From the NCBI RefSeq assembly GCF_012931845.1, contig NZ_CP051884.1, positions 2,604,001-2,668,000 on the forward strand: DNA of 64,000 nt. The letters are read 5' to 3'. Made by a program: the position numbers and the translations under genes. Shown piece after piece: positions 15,379-25,331 of this stretch. The stretch comes from Cellulomonas taurus. GTDB lineage: Bacteria > Actinomycetota > Actinomycetes > Actinomycetales > Cellulomonadaceae. Under the pieces are notes generated by a model. The model was not told where the DNA came from and did not search any database. It was given only the letters and a program-made list of their open reading frames with translations. Positions within the stretch are counted from its first letter, which is position 1; each line of letters opens with the position of its first letter.

Positions 15379-15765
15379 TCAGCCGGTGATCGCCACCAGC
15401 ACGGCGATCACCGCCAGCAACGGGAACAGCCCCTGGGTGGCGGCGGCCCGACGCTTGTCCGGGGACGTCACCGCGAGCACCACGGCCGCTGCCAGCATCG
15501 ACCCGGTCCCGGCCAGCACCAGCGCCGCGCCCACATCGGAGGATCCTGCCCCGAGGAAGACCACGCCGACCACGGTGATGATCGCCAGGAACAGGTTGTA
15601 GAACCCCTGGTTCAGCGCCATCGAGCGGGTGGCGAGCGCCTCCTGCTCGGTGGTGCCGAAGACCCGGCGGGCCCGCGGGCCGGTCCAGAGCACCGATTCC
15701 AGCACGAAGATGTAGACATGCAGGAGCGCCGCGAGCGCTGCCGGGATCATCGCCACGATGTACAT
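15379..15765 (-). CDS. DUF1304 membrane protein
   Basis: 128 residues with about four membrane segments (6-28, 53-70, 78-96, 110-127) and the DUF1304 pattern HVYIFVLESVLW and ALNQGFYNLFLA. It is an inner-membrane protein of unknown function. It is divergent from the SRPBCC gene and probably forms a single-gene unit. Confidence 0.85.
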   Translation of the reverse strand: MYIVAMIPAALAALLHVYIFVLESVLWTGPRARRVFGTTEQEALATRSMALNQGFYNLFLAIITVVGVVFLGAGSSDVGAALVLAGTGSMLAAAVVLAVTSPDKRRAAATQGLFPLLAVIAVLVAITG

Positions 15766-15830
15766 CCCGCCATTGTGGCGGCTCCGGCAGGTGTGGCGGA
15801 ATGGGAGCCCACCGACCGAAGGGGATCACC

Positions 15831-16319
15831 ATGACCGTCGTCAGCGCCACCCCCGACACCGACGCCCTGAGCCTGACCGTCGTCACCGAGCTGCACGCCG
15901 CGCCGGAGCGGGTCTGGCAGCTCTGGTCCGATCCCCGCCAGCTGGAGCGGTGGTGGGGGCCGCCGACCTGGCCGGCCACGTTCACCGAGCTCGACCTGCG
16001 TCCCGGCGGTCGAGCCGCTTACGCGATGACCGGCCCGGACGGCGAGAAGGCCCCGGGGTGGTGGGAGTTCATCACCGTGGACGCCCCCGCATCGCTGAGC
16101 TTCATCGACGGCTTCGCGAACGAGGACGGCAGCCCGGACCCGCAGATGCCGGACAGCCGTACCTCCATCACCATCGAGCCGATCGCCGACGGCAGCCGGA
16201 TGACGATGGTGTCCCGGTTCGCCGATGCCGCGCAGATGCGCCAGCTGGTCGAGATGGGGATGGTCGAGGGCATGACGGCCGCACTCGGGCAGATCGACGG
16301 CATCCTCGCCGAGGGCTGA
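15831..16319 (+). CDS. SRPBCC / AHSA1-like ligand-binding protein
   Basis: 162 residues from the ATG at 15831, which has a GAAGGGG Shine-Dalgarno site seven bases ahead. LHAAPERVWQLWSDPRQLERWWGP is the N-terminal signature of the AHSA1/START-like SRPBCC fold, a deep hydrophobic cavity; the rest follows the family to the C-terminal MTAALGQIDGILA helix. Function unknown. It stands 94 bases before the alpha/beta hydrolase gene. Confidence 0.82.
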   Translation: MTVVSATPDTDALSLTVVTELHAAPERVWQLWSDPRQLERWWGPPTWPATFTELDLRPGGRAAYAMTGPDGEKAPGWWEFITVDAPASLSFIDGFANEDGSPDPQMPDSRTSITIEPIADGSRMTMVSRFADAAQMRQLVEMGMVEGMTAALGQIDGILAEG

Positions 16320-16413
16320 GCCCGGCGGAGCCGACCCCTGGTGGGCCGGGCGATCAGGCCCTAGCGTCCGATCCGGGTGCATTCGCCCACTCGCCCACCA
16401 GGGAGGCTCCGCC

Positions 16414-17235
16414 ATGCCGCACTTCACCACGTCGGACGGAACGCAGCTCTTCTACCGCGACTGGGGCTCCGGCCGCCCGGTCGTGCTCAGCCACGGATGG
16501 CCGCTGTCCGGTGATGCCTGGGACGTCGAGCTCAAGCTGCTCGCCGACCACGGGTACCGGGCCATCGCCCACGACCGTCGAGGCCACGGCCGCTCCGACC
16601 AGCCCTTCGCCGGCAACGACATGGACACCTACGCCAGCGACCTCGCCGAGCTGGTCGACCACCTCGACCTGCACGACCTGGTGGTGGTCGGCCATTCCAC
16701 CGGCGGCGGCGAGGCGGTGCGCTACGCCGCCCGGCACGGGAAGGGCCGGGTGCGCAAGGTGGTCACCGCCGGGGCCGTCCCGCCGGTGATGGTCCGGTCC
16801 GAGGCCAACCCGGAGGGCACGCCGCTGTCCGCCTTCGACGACATCCGTGCCGGGGTGCTCGCCGACGCCTCGCAGTTCTACCGCGACCTCGCCTTCCCGT
16901 TCTACGGCGCGAACCGGGACGGCGCCCAGGTGTCCGAGGGTGCCCGGGAGCAGTTCTGGCGCCTCGGGATGCAGGCGGGGCTGCACAACGCCTACGAGTG
17001 CGTGCGTGCGTTCTCCGAGACCGACTTCACCGAGGACCTCCGGGCACTCGACGTGCCGATCCTGATCGCCCACGGCGACGACGACCAGATCGTGCCGATC
17101 CACGACGCGGCACTCAAGTCGATCGAGCTGGTCCGGGACGGCACCCTGAAGGTCTACCCGGGCGCCCCGCACGGGGTGTACGGCGCCTACCGCGAGGCCT
17201 TCGACGCGGATCTCCTGGCGTTCATCGCCGACTGA
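16414..17235 (+). CDS. Alpha/beta hydrolase, chloroperoxidase-like
   Basis: 273 residues. It has the oxyanion loop SHGWPLSGDAW, the nucleophile elbow GHSTGGGE (Ser near residue 92), a late acid in IAHGDDDQIVPI and the catalytic histidine in YPGAPHGVY. This pattern is that of cofactor-free non-heme chloroperoxidases, which in vivo are probably esterases. A good AGGGAGG ribosome site precedes the ATG, with a TAGCGT -10 about 50 bases upstream. A long hairpin follows the stop. Confidence 0.88.
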   Translation: MPHFTTSDGTQLFYRDWGSGRPVVLSHGWPLSGDAWDVELKLLADHGYRAIAHDRRGHGRSDQPFAGNDMDTYASDLAELVDHLDLHDLVVVGHSTGGGEAVRYAARHGKGRVRKVVTAGAVPPVMVRSEANPEGTPLSAFDDIRAGVLADASQFYRDLAFPFYGANRDGAQVSEGAREQFWRLGMQAGLHNAYECVRAFSETDFTEDLRALDVPILIAHGDDDQIVPIHDAALKSIELVRDGTLKVYPGAPHGVYGAYREAFDADLLAFIAD

Positions 17236-17249
17236 CCGCGCCCGACATG

Positions 17250-17300
17250 CGCCTGGGCCCGACCCGACCCAGACTGGGTGAAACGCGTCGGGCCTAGGCG
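17250..17300 (+). terminator. Hairpin terminator after the hydrolase gene
   Basis: CGCCTGGGCCCGAC (17250-17263) pairs with GTCGGGCCTAGGCG (17287-17300) with one wobble; a small CCCAG/CTGGG stem lies inside. It begins 15 bases after the stop codon. Confidence 0.65.
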
Positions 17301-17353
17301 CGTGCGGCCGGGTCGCCGCACTCCCTGGGCGACCCCTCCCCGACAGGGGCGCG

Positions 17354-18235
17354 ATGTTCTTCCATCGTCAAGAACTCCAGTTCAAGGCCACTCCGGAGAA
17401 GCCGGACGCCGTCTACGCCCGCAAGCTGCAAGAGGTGCTCGGCGGGCAGTACGGCGAGATCACGGTGGCCATGCAGTACGGCTTCCAGTCCTGGAACACC
17501 CACCTGCCCGGCAAGTACCGGGACCTGCTCTACGGCATCGGCGCCGAGGAGTTCGGTCACGTGGAGATGCTGGCCACGATGATCGCGCAGCTGCTGGAGA
17601 AGGCGCCGATCGGCATCGTGGAGGGCGCGGTCCAGAACGACCCGACCGTCGCGGCGATCATCGGCGGCACCGACCCGCAGCACGCCATCGTCGCCGGGGC
17701 GGGCGCCCGTCCGGTGGACTCCAACGGCAACCCGTGGAGCGCCGGGTACGTCACCGCCAGCGGCAACCTGCTGGCCGACTTCACGGCGAACGCCAATGCG
17801 GAGATGCAGGGCCGACTCCAGGTGGCCCGGCTCTACCACATGACCGACGACCCGGGTGTGCGGGACATGCTCAGCTTCCTGCTGGCCCGGGACACCATGC
17901 ACCAGAACCAGTGGATCGCCGCCGCCCGCGAACTGCAGGAGGAGGGGCTGGAGGGGCTGCCGGTGCCGTCGAACTTCCCGCTGTCGGACGAGGCGCGCGA
18001 GGTGTCGTACCAGTACATCAACTTCTCCGACGGCACCCAGGCCGATCAGGGCAGCTGGGCCTCCGGTCCGACTCCGGACGGCAAGGGCGAGTTCAGCTAC
18101 GTCGCCGAGCCGCCGGAGGGCGTCCCGGCACCGCCGCCCACCGTCCCCGACTCCCGGCTGTACGGGACGACCCCGATCCCGAACCCGATCGAGAAGGTGG
18201 CCGGCAAGGTCCAGGACGCCTTCCACAAGGAGTGA
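17354..18235 (+). CDS. Manganese catalase
   Basis: 293 residues. The di-manganese ligands are present at the same numbers as in Lactobacillus plantarum catalase for the first three: Glu35 (QYGEITVAM), Glu66 and His69 (EEFGHVEM), then Glu150 (NANAEMQGR) and His183 (RDTMHQNQW). It breaks down hydrogen peroxide without heme. The C-terminal 70 residues are Pro-rich. Three bases separate it from a small anchored protein and then a zinc alcohol dehydrogenase, suggesting an oxidative and carbonyl stress unit. Confidence 0.93.
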   Translation: MFFHRQELQFKATPEKPDAVYARKLQEVLGGQYGEITVAMQYGFQSWNTHLPGKYRDLLYGIGAEEFGHVEMLATMIAQLLEKAPIGIVEGAVQNDPTVAAIIGGTDPQHAIVAGAGARPVDSNGNPWSAGYVTASGNLLADFTANANAEMQGRLQVARLYHMTDDPGVRDMLSFLLARDTMHQNQWIAAARELQEEGLEGLPVPSNFPLSDEAREVSYQYINFSDGTQADQGSWASGPTPDGKGEFSYVAEPPEGVPAPPPTVPDSRLYGTTPIPNPIEKVAGKVQDAFHKE

Positions 18236-18237
18236 GC

Positions 18238-18648
18238 GTGCGTACCCGATCGCTGGTCACCACGGTGGCGGTGCTGTCCGCCGCCGCCGTGGTGGGCGCA
18301 CGGCTGCGGGCCGGACTGCCGACGTCGCGGCCCGACGCCGACCTCCCGCTCGCGGTCACCGTCGTGTGGTCCGAGGACGAACTGACCGAACGAGCCGCCA
18401 CGCTGCCGCCGGAACAGGCAGCGCTACTGGCCGCCTGTCATCGGTCCCCCGCGCCGGGCGGACGGGGCACGGAGTTGCGGCTGACCTCCGGTCATCCGGA
18501 GAGTCGTCAGGAACTGCGGCTCCTGAAGCAGGTTTTGGAGACCGGGCACCCGCTGCCCCCGGACGACACCAGTGGTCGGCCGCGGACCCCGGGCGGCCGG
18601 CTGCTCGACCTGGCGATCGCGAGCTCCGGACGGAGGGGACGACTGTGA
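18238..18648 (+). CDS. Small N-terminally anchored hypothetical protein
   Basis: 136 residues from a GTG two bases after the catalase stop. It has one hydrophobic N-terminal segment (TTVAVLSAAAVVGA, a probable anchor or signal) and no recognised domain. Its TGA overlaps the next gene start (GTGA at 18645-18648), so it is probably co-translated with it. I do not recognise the family. Confidence 0.5.
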   Translation: MRTRSLVTTVAVLSAAAVVGARLRAGLPTSRPDADLPLAVTVVWSEDELTERAATLPPEQAALLAACHRSPAPGGRGTELRLTSGHPESRQELRLLKQVLETGHPLPPDDTSGRPRTPGGRLLDLAIASSGRRGRL

Positions 18649-19823
18649 GAGCGCTGGTCTGGAACGGTGTGAACGATCTGGCCACCGAGACGGTGCCGGA
18701 TCCCCGACTGATCAACCCGACGGACGCGATCGTCAAGGTCACCGCGACCGTGACCTGCGGCTCGGACCTGCACCTGCTGGCCGGGTACGTGCCGTTCATG
18801 CGACACGGGGACGTGCTGGGGCACGAGTTCGTCGGCGAGATCGTCGAGGTGGGCTCCGAGGTCCGGGACCGCCGGGTCGGCGAGCGGGTGGTGGTCAGCT
18901 CCTTCGTCGCCTGCGGCACCTGCTGGCAGTGTCGGCAGGGCAACTTCTCGCTCTGCGACAACGGCAATCCCAATCCCGGCATCACCGAGGCACTGTGGGG
19001 ATTCGCCCCCGGCGGCTGCTTCGGCTACTCGCATGCGATGGGCGGCTACGGCGGTTCGCACGCCGAGTACATCCGGGTGCCCTACGTGGACGTCGGCGCG
19101 TTCCCGATCCCGGTGGAGGTGCCCGAGCTGCGGGCGCTGTTCGCCTCGGATGCGGCGGCGACCGGGTGGATGGGTGCCGATCTGGGCGAGGTCGGCCCGG
19201 GTGACACGGTGGCGGTCTGGGGCGCGGGCGGGGTGGGCCTGATGGCCGCCCGGTCGGCGCAGATCCGGGGTGCTGCGCAGGTGGTGATGATCGAACCCCG
19301 CCAGGACCGCCGACGGTTCGCCGAGGACTGGTTGGGCGTGACCACCCTGCACCCGCGCGAGATCGGCGAGGGTCTGCTGGAGCTCACCGCCGGACGTGGA
19401 CCGGACATCGCGATCGAGGCGGTGGGCATGGAGGCCGCCGCCGACACCGGGGTGCAGGCGGCGATGGATCGGGCCGGCCAGGCGCTGCGGATCCAGACCG
19501 AACGGGCCACCGGCGTCCGCGAGGCGATCTACCACTGCCGCAAGGGCGGCACGGTGGTGATCCTCGGGGTGTTCGCCGCCTGGGCCAACCGGTTCCCGCT
19601 CGGCGCGCTGATGAACAAGGGGCTGACCCTGCGCAGCGCCCAGGTGCACGGCCAGCGCTACGTCCCGACCCTGCTGGACCTGATGGCCCGCGGGGAGTTG
19701 GACACCGAGCGGATGGTCACGCACGAGCTGGGTCTGGAACAGGGCGCCGAGGCGTACCGCCTGTTCCAGCACAAGGACGACGGCTGCCTGCGCTCGGTGA
19801 TCCGCCCGCACGGTCGGGCATGA
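18645..19823 (+). CDS. Zinc alcohol dehydrogenase, formaldehyde-dehydrogenase-like (copy 1)
   Basis: 392 residues. The catalytic zinc ligands are in TVTCGSDLHLL and GHEFVGEIVEVG; four structural-zinc cysteines are in CGTCWQCRQGNFSLC; the NAD-binding loop is WGAGGVGLMAAR. The insert CFGYSHAMGGYGGSHAEY fits the glutathione-independent formaldehyde dehydrogenase group of medium-chain enzymes. The substrate is probably an aldehyde or alcohol, not proven. A paralogue is at 27525. A GGCCCGGCGCGG hairpin follows. Confidence 0.85.
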   Translation: MRALVWNGVNDLATETVPDPRLINPTDAIVKVTATVTCGSDLHLLAGYVPFMRHGDVLGHEFVGEIVEVGSEVRDRRVGERVVVSSFVACGTCWQCRQGNFSLCDNGNPNPGITEALWGFAPGGCFGYSHAMGGYGGSHAEYIRVPYVDVGAFPIPVEVPELRALFASDAAATGWMGADLGEVGPGDTVAVWGAGGVGLMAARSAQIRGAAQVVMIEPRQDRRRFAEDWLGVTTLHPREIGEGLLELTAGRGPDIAIEAVGMEAAADTGVQAAMDRAGQALRIQTERATGVREAIYHCRKGGTVVILGVFAAWANRFPLGALMNKGLTLRSAQVHGQRYVPTLLDLMARGELDTERMVTHELGLEQGAEAYRLFQHKDDGCLRSVIRPHGRA

Positions 19824-19830
19824 GGACGGG

Positions 19831-19865
19831 CCGCGCCGGGCCGGTGGGATGCAGGCCCGGCGCGG
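19831..19865. terminator. Bidirectional hairpin terminator
   Basis: CCGCGCCGGGCC (19831-19842) pairs perfectly with GGCCCGGCGCGG (19854-19865) in the convergent gap between the alcohol dehydrogenase and the PAS-ANTAR gene. Confidence 0.7.
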
Positions 19866-19876
19866 TCGACTCTCGC

Positions 19877-20608
19877 TCAGACCAGCGAGGGAACCTCGTA
19901 CGGCCGACCGCGGCGGCGCGCGCCCGGACCCATCGGCGGTTCGATGTCGAGCACCACCCGGTCCTGGACCCGGGCGACCTCCGGCTCGATCGGCCGTCCG
20001 TCACCGCCCAGCAGCGGGGAGTCCAGCCCGAGGGCCGCCAGCTCACCCCGGGCGGCGGCCTCGACCACCCCGGCCGCCAGCAACCGGACCGGGATGTTGC
20101 GATCCATGGACGTGCGGCGCATCAGCAGGAAGCTGTCCTCCACCGACTTGCCGGTCATCGCGGCCAGGATGCCCTTGGCCTGCTCGATGGTGGCGTGGCT
20201 GGCCGCCGCCTGCTGGATCTGCCGCGACGCCTCCGCGGCGGCGCGCTCCCGGATCGGGGCCGACATGTCCACCAGGTAGCCGTGCACCAGCCCGCCGGGC
20301 CGGTCGATCACCGAACCGACCACCAGCGCCTCGAAGTGCCGACGGCCGGCGTCCACCAGGCCGATCACCGACGCCCAGGTGCTCTCGCTGTGTTCCCAGA
20401 ACTCCAACGCGTCGCGCCACTTCGCCCGATCGGCGACCTCGGTGTGTGCCCGCACCAGTCCGGTGGTCGGGGCGATCTCGCCCGGCTCGAAGCCGAACAG
20501 CTGGAAGCACTCCTCGTTCCACCACCAGCGCTCCTGCTCCACCTCGATGGTGAAGTGGCAACCGGTGGTGGTGGTGGTCGTGGTGCGCGTCGTCGTCTCG
20601 TCCGTCAT
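19877..20608 (-). CDS. PAS and ANTAR domain RNA-binding regulator
   Basis: 243 residues. After a Thr-rich N-terminus a PAS-like domain covers about 17-115 (EECFQLFGFEPGEIA, FEALVVGSVIDRPGGLVHGY). The ANTAR domain follows at about 135-195 (SHATIEQAKGILAAMTGKSV, RRTSMDRNIPVRLLA). ANTAR domains bind paired RNA hairpins and antiterminate transcription. The input signal and target RNA are unknown. It is divergent from the P450 gene. Confidence 0.88.
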   Translation of the reverse strand: MTDETTTRTTTTTTTGCHFTIEVEQERWWWNEECFQLFGFEPGEIAPTTGLVRAHTEVADRAKWRDALEFWEHSESTWASVIGLVDAGRRHFEALVVGSVIDRPGGLVHGYLVDMSAPIRERAAAEASRQIQQAAASHATIEQAKGILAAMTGKSVEDSFLLMRRTSMDRNIPVRLLAAGVVEAAARGELAALGLDSPLLGGDGRPIEPEVARVQDRVVLDIEPPMGPGARRRGRPYEVPSLV

Positions 20609-20718
20609 CGTGGATTCCTGCCCGTCCGAAGGCCGCGCCCACTGCTGGGAACCGGCGCTTCACTCACCCCCGACGCTAGAGGGGCCGGGGGTCGTCGTCC
20701 ACCGCACCAGGGAGCCCC

Positions 20719-21984
20719 ATGCCCACGTCCGTCACCGTCTCGCCCCGTCCCCCGGTCCGCCTGTCGGCGCGGGCATCGGCGGTGCTGACCGCCCGCGTGC
20801 TCGCGCCACTGATCGTGCAGGGGCCGATCGTGCGGCGCGCTCCGATGGTGACCGCGGCGCAGCGCCTGGGCTGGGAGGCCGGGGCGGTGCGGCTGCTGGC
20901 GGACCTGGCCGAGCGCTACGACCGGCGACCGCTGCTGGTCCGGGTCGGGCCGCGGCGGATGCTGCTCCCGTTGCACGCGGACGACGCCCGCGCCGTGCTG
21001 GCCGACAGCCCAGCGCCGTTCACGCCGGCATCGGCGGAGAAACGCGCGGCGCTGCGGCACTTCCAGCCCCGGGCGGTGCTGATCTCCGATACCGACGACC
21101 GTCCCGCGCTGCGGGAGTGGAACGAGGCGGCGCTGCAACCCGGCGCGTTGCATCAGGCCGCCGGTCGCCTGATCGAGGTGGTCACCCGGGACGGGGCCGA
21201 ACTCGCCGACCGGGCCCGGCGCCAGGGCACCCTGCGCTGGGACCAGATCGATGCGGCGCTGTGGGCCACCGTCCGGGAACTGGTGCTCGGCCCCGGCGGG
21301 CGATCCGACGCCGCCCTCACCGACGACCTCGACCGGCTGCGCTCCCGGGCCAACCTGGCGTTCCTGCGGCCCGCCGACCGGCGCCGACGTGCCCGGTTCA
21401 CCCGCAGCCTGCTCGACCACCTGCGCGCGGCACCGGCGGACAGCCTGGCCGGAGCCGGACTCCTGCACGGCGGCTCGCCGGCCCTCGCCGCCACCCAGGT
21501 GCCGCACTGGTTGTTCGCCTACGACGCCGCCCGGATCACGCTGTGGCGCGCGCTGGCCGTGCTCGCCGCCCGACCCGACCGCCAGGACACCGTCCGACGG
21601 GAGGCAGCCACCCAGCCCGCGCACCGGCAGCAGGCGGCGATGGACGCGATCCGCGACGCGCTGCACCGGTGGCCCACCACCCTGGTCATCCTGCGCGACG
21701 CCACCGCACCGACCCGCTGGGGCGGCACCGACCTGCCCGAGGGCACCGGGGTCGCGCTGATCAGCGCCTACCTGCACCGCGACCAGGACGTGGACCTGTC
21801 GTTCAGTGCCGGACCGGTGATCTGCCCCGGGCGGGACGTGGTGGTCGACACGATGGCACCGCTGCTGGCGGCGATGGTGCGGGACACCCGGTGGTCGCCG
21901 GTCACCCACCCCGAGCTGACCGACGACGCCGGACCGGTGACGCTGCCGCACCACCGGATCGTGCTGGCGGCGACGGGCGTCTGA
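20719..21984 (+). CDS. Divergent cytochrome P450
   Basis: 421 residues. The heme-ligand motif FSAGPVICPG has Cys at about residue 369 and fits FxxGxxxCxG. The I-helix reads WLFAYDAARITLWRA, without the usual A/GGxDT. The K-helix position reads RDALHRWPTT, so the normally invariant ExxR is DxxH. No ferredoxin or reductase gene is nearby. It may be a real but very divergent P450, or one with decayed function. No substrate is proposed. Confidence 0.75.
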   Translation: MPTSVTVSPRPPVRLSARASAVLTARVLAPLIVQGPIVRRAPMVTAAQRLGWEAGAVRLLADLAERYDRRPLLVRVGPRRMLLPLHADDARAVLADSPAPFTPASAEKRAALRHFQPRAVLISDTDDRPALREWNEAALQPGALHQAAGRLIEVVTRDGAELADRARRQGTLRWDQIDAALWATVRELVLGPGGRSDAALTDDLDRLRSRANLAFLRPADRRRRARFTRSLLDHLRAAPADSLAGAGLLHGGSPALAATQVPHWLFAYDAARITLWRALAVLAARPDRQDTVRREAATQPAHRQQAAMDAIRDALHRWPTTLVILRDATAPTRWGGTDLPEGTGVALISAYLHRDQDVDLSFSAGPVICPGRDVVVDTMAPLLAAMVRDTRWSPVTHPELTDDAGPVTLPHHRIVLAATGV

Positions 21985-22002
21985 TCGGCTGGCGGTCGGG
22001 CC

Positions 22003-22383
22003 CTACCCGGCCGCCGACCTCTCCTCCGCCGCCCACTCCGCGTCCGTCAGCAACCGCGACCGGATCAGGAACCGCACCCCCTCGGGTGCCTCCAGCGAGA
22101 ATCCCGCGCCGCGACCCGGCACCAGGTCGATGGTCAGGTGGGTGTGCCGCCAGTACCCGAACTGGCTGCGGCTCATCCACACCGGGACGGTGAATCCCTC
22201 GTCGACCCGCAGCTCACCGAGGAGCACGTCCGCGTCGCCGGTCAGGAACTCGCCCGCCGGGTAGCACATCGGCGAGGAGCCGTCGCAGCAGCCGCCGGAC
22301 TGGTGGAACATCAGGTCGCCGTGCTGGTCGTGCAGTCGCCGGAGCATGTCGGCGGCGGCGGGGGTGTGATCGACCCTGCTCAT
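22003..22383 (-). CDS. DUF779 protein linked to aldehyde dehydrogenase
   Basis: 126 residues from the ATG at 22383. The Cys-rich FHQSGGCCDGSSPMCYPAGEF is the family hallmark and may bind metal. DUF779 genes are commonly placed beside acetaldehyde-type dehydrogenases, as here, and are thought to assist them; the mechanism is unknown. A hairpin (22397-22428) separates the two genes and could reduce read-through. Confidence 0.85.
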   Translation of the reverse strand: MSRVDHTPAAADMLRRLHDQHGDLMFHQSGGCCDGSSPMCYPAGEFLTGDADVLLGELRVDEGFTVPVWMSRSQFGYWRHTHLTIDLVPGRGAGFSLEAPEGVRFLIRSRLLTDAEWAAEERSAAG

Positions 22384-22396
22384 GGTGTCTCCCTCC

Positions 22397-22428
22397 CCCG
22401 TGGGCCCCGGTCGCCCGAGGCCCACGGG
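22397..22428 (-). terminator. Hairpin between aldehyde dehydrogenase and DUF779
   Basis: CCCGTGGGCC (22397-22406) pairs with GGCCCACGGG (22419-22428) directly after the aldehyde dehydrogenase stop on the reverse strand, as a partial terminator or mRNA end stabiliser. Confidence 0.55.
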
Positions 22429-22435
22429 ACGCCGG

Positions 22436-23965
<1,530 letters not shown>

Positions 23966-24017
23966 GCCTCCGTGCAGGATCAGCGGGCACCGCGCCGTTG
24001 CGATGCACCGTGTCCGC

Positions 24018-24023
24018 GACGCT
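24018..24023 (-). promoter_or_regulatory. -10 hexamer of aldehyde dehydrogenase
   Basis: TAGCGT on the reverse strand, in CCTAGCGTCGCGG; the same core precedes the genes at 16414, 27525 and 28813. Confidence 0.45.
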
Positions 24024-24059
24024 AGGCCGGGCAGGGTTGCAACCGCGTTGCACCGCCGG

Positions 24060-25304
24060 TCAGACCGGTCGCCCCAACCCGAACCGTCGCCGCAGCAGCT
24101 CCAGCCGACCGGTGGCCCGGGCGCGGGAGACCGAGCCGGGGGCGCTCAGCCGGGCCAGCTGTTCCCAGGCGGTCCAGTCGTCGACGCCCTCGTCCCGGTC
24201 CAGCCACCGTTCCAGCAGCACCGGGTCGGCGGCGTGCAGCACCGCCGCCCGCACGTCGGTCGCCACCGATTCGCGTACCCGGTCCACCCCGGGTGCCCGC
24301 GACCGGGGCAGCACCGGCCCGGGGTACTGGTCCAGCGCCGACCTGACGTCCCCGGCGGCCAGCGAGGCGCGCACCGTCGCCACGTCGGTGACCAGTTCCC
24401 CGGCGAGACGGTAGGGCCGCGACTGGGCGAGCACCGGCCCGACCACGCGGCGCAGCCGGGACACCTCGGCACGCACCGCCACGTCGGACATCGCGTCCGG
24501 GTGCAGCAGCACGGCGAGTTCGTCCGCGTGCAGGCCGCGCGGGTGCTCGGCCAGCAGCAGCAGGAGTTCGGCGTGCCGCAGGGACAGCGCCCGGGCGCCG
24601 GGTCCGGGGCCGTGCAGCACACCGGAGTCCGGGCGCAGCACCTCCAGGCCGGCCGCTGCCGGCACCGCCGGATGGTGCAGGGCGTCCCGGGCCCGCAGCT
24701 CGGACTCGACGGCGGTCGCGGTGGCCCGGACCAGGGAGAGCATCAGCAGGGACGCGGCGCCGTCCCGCCCGGTGACGTCCAGGGCGCCCAGCACCTGGCC
24801 GGCCGGATCGCGCAGCACGGCGGCGGTGCAGCTCCACGGCTGCACGGCCCGGCTGAAGTGCTCGGCGGCTCGCACCTGGACGGTCCCGCCGGTGGCCAAT
24901 GCGGTGCCCGGAGCGTTGGTCCCGGCGTGGCGTTCGTCCCAGGCGGCCCCCTCGACGAATCCGACCCCCTCCACCGCCCGGCGCACCCGGGCGTCCCCGG
25001 CGATCCAGAGCAGGCGACCGTCCGCGTCGGTCAGCGCCACCAGGAACTCCTCGCTGACCGCGGCGTCCAGCAGCAGTCCGCGCACCACCGGCAGCGCGTG
25101 CCGCAGGGGGTGCTGCTCCCGATGGGCGTGCAGTTCGACCTCGGTCAGGGCGACCGGCGGCGTGGGGCGTTCGGGATCCACCCCGCCGCTCAGACTGCGC
25201 CGCCACGACTCGGCGACCAGCGGCCGGACGTCGGCGACGGTGCCCGTGGTCAGGAAGCGTTCGTGCGCCGCGAGGGTGCGTGCCAGCGTGCGGTCGGTCG
25301 GCAC
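24060..25304 (-). CDS. AcoR-like GAF regulator without the AAA+ domain
   Basis: 414 residues from a GTG at 25304 with a GGGGGTGAG site ahead. The N-terminal half is AcoR-like: VAESWRRSL, then a GAF-type sensor with [17 protein letters not shown] and DVTGRDG. The C-terminal half has a winged-helix pattern ([30 protein letters not shown]) instead of the sigma54-activating AAA+ and FIS-type DNA-binding domains. It probably controls the adjacent aldehyde dehydrogenase by normal sigma70-type promoters (inference). Confidence 0.75.
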   Translation of the reverse strand: MPTDRTLARTLAAHERFLTTGTVADVRPLVAESWRRSLSGGVDPERPTPPVALTEVELHAHREQHPLRHALPVVRGLLLDAAVSEEFLVALTDADGRLLWIAGDARVRRAVEGVGFVEGAAWDERHAGTNAPGTALATGGTVQVRAAEHFSRAVQPWSCTAAVLRDPAGQVLGALDVTGRDGAASLLMLSLVRATATAVESELRARDALHHPAVPAAAGLEVLRPDSGVLHGPGPGARALSLRHAELLLLLAEHPRGLHADELAVLLHPDAMSDVAVRAEVSRLRRVVGPVLAQSRPYRLAGELVTDVATVRASLAAGDVRSALDQYPGPVLPRSRAPGVDRVRESVATDVRAAVLHAADPVLLERWLDRDEGVDDWTAWEQLARLSAPGSVSRARATGRLELLRRRFGLGRPV

Positions 25305-25331
25305 TGCTCACCCCCTTCGGTGCGTGAGGGG

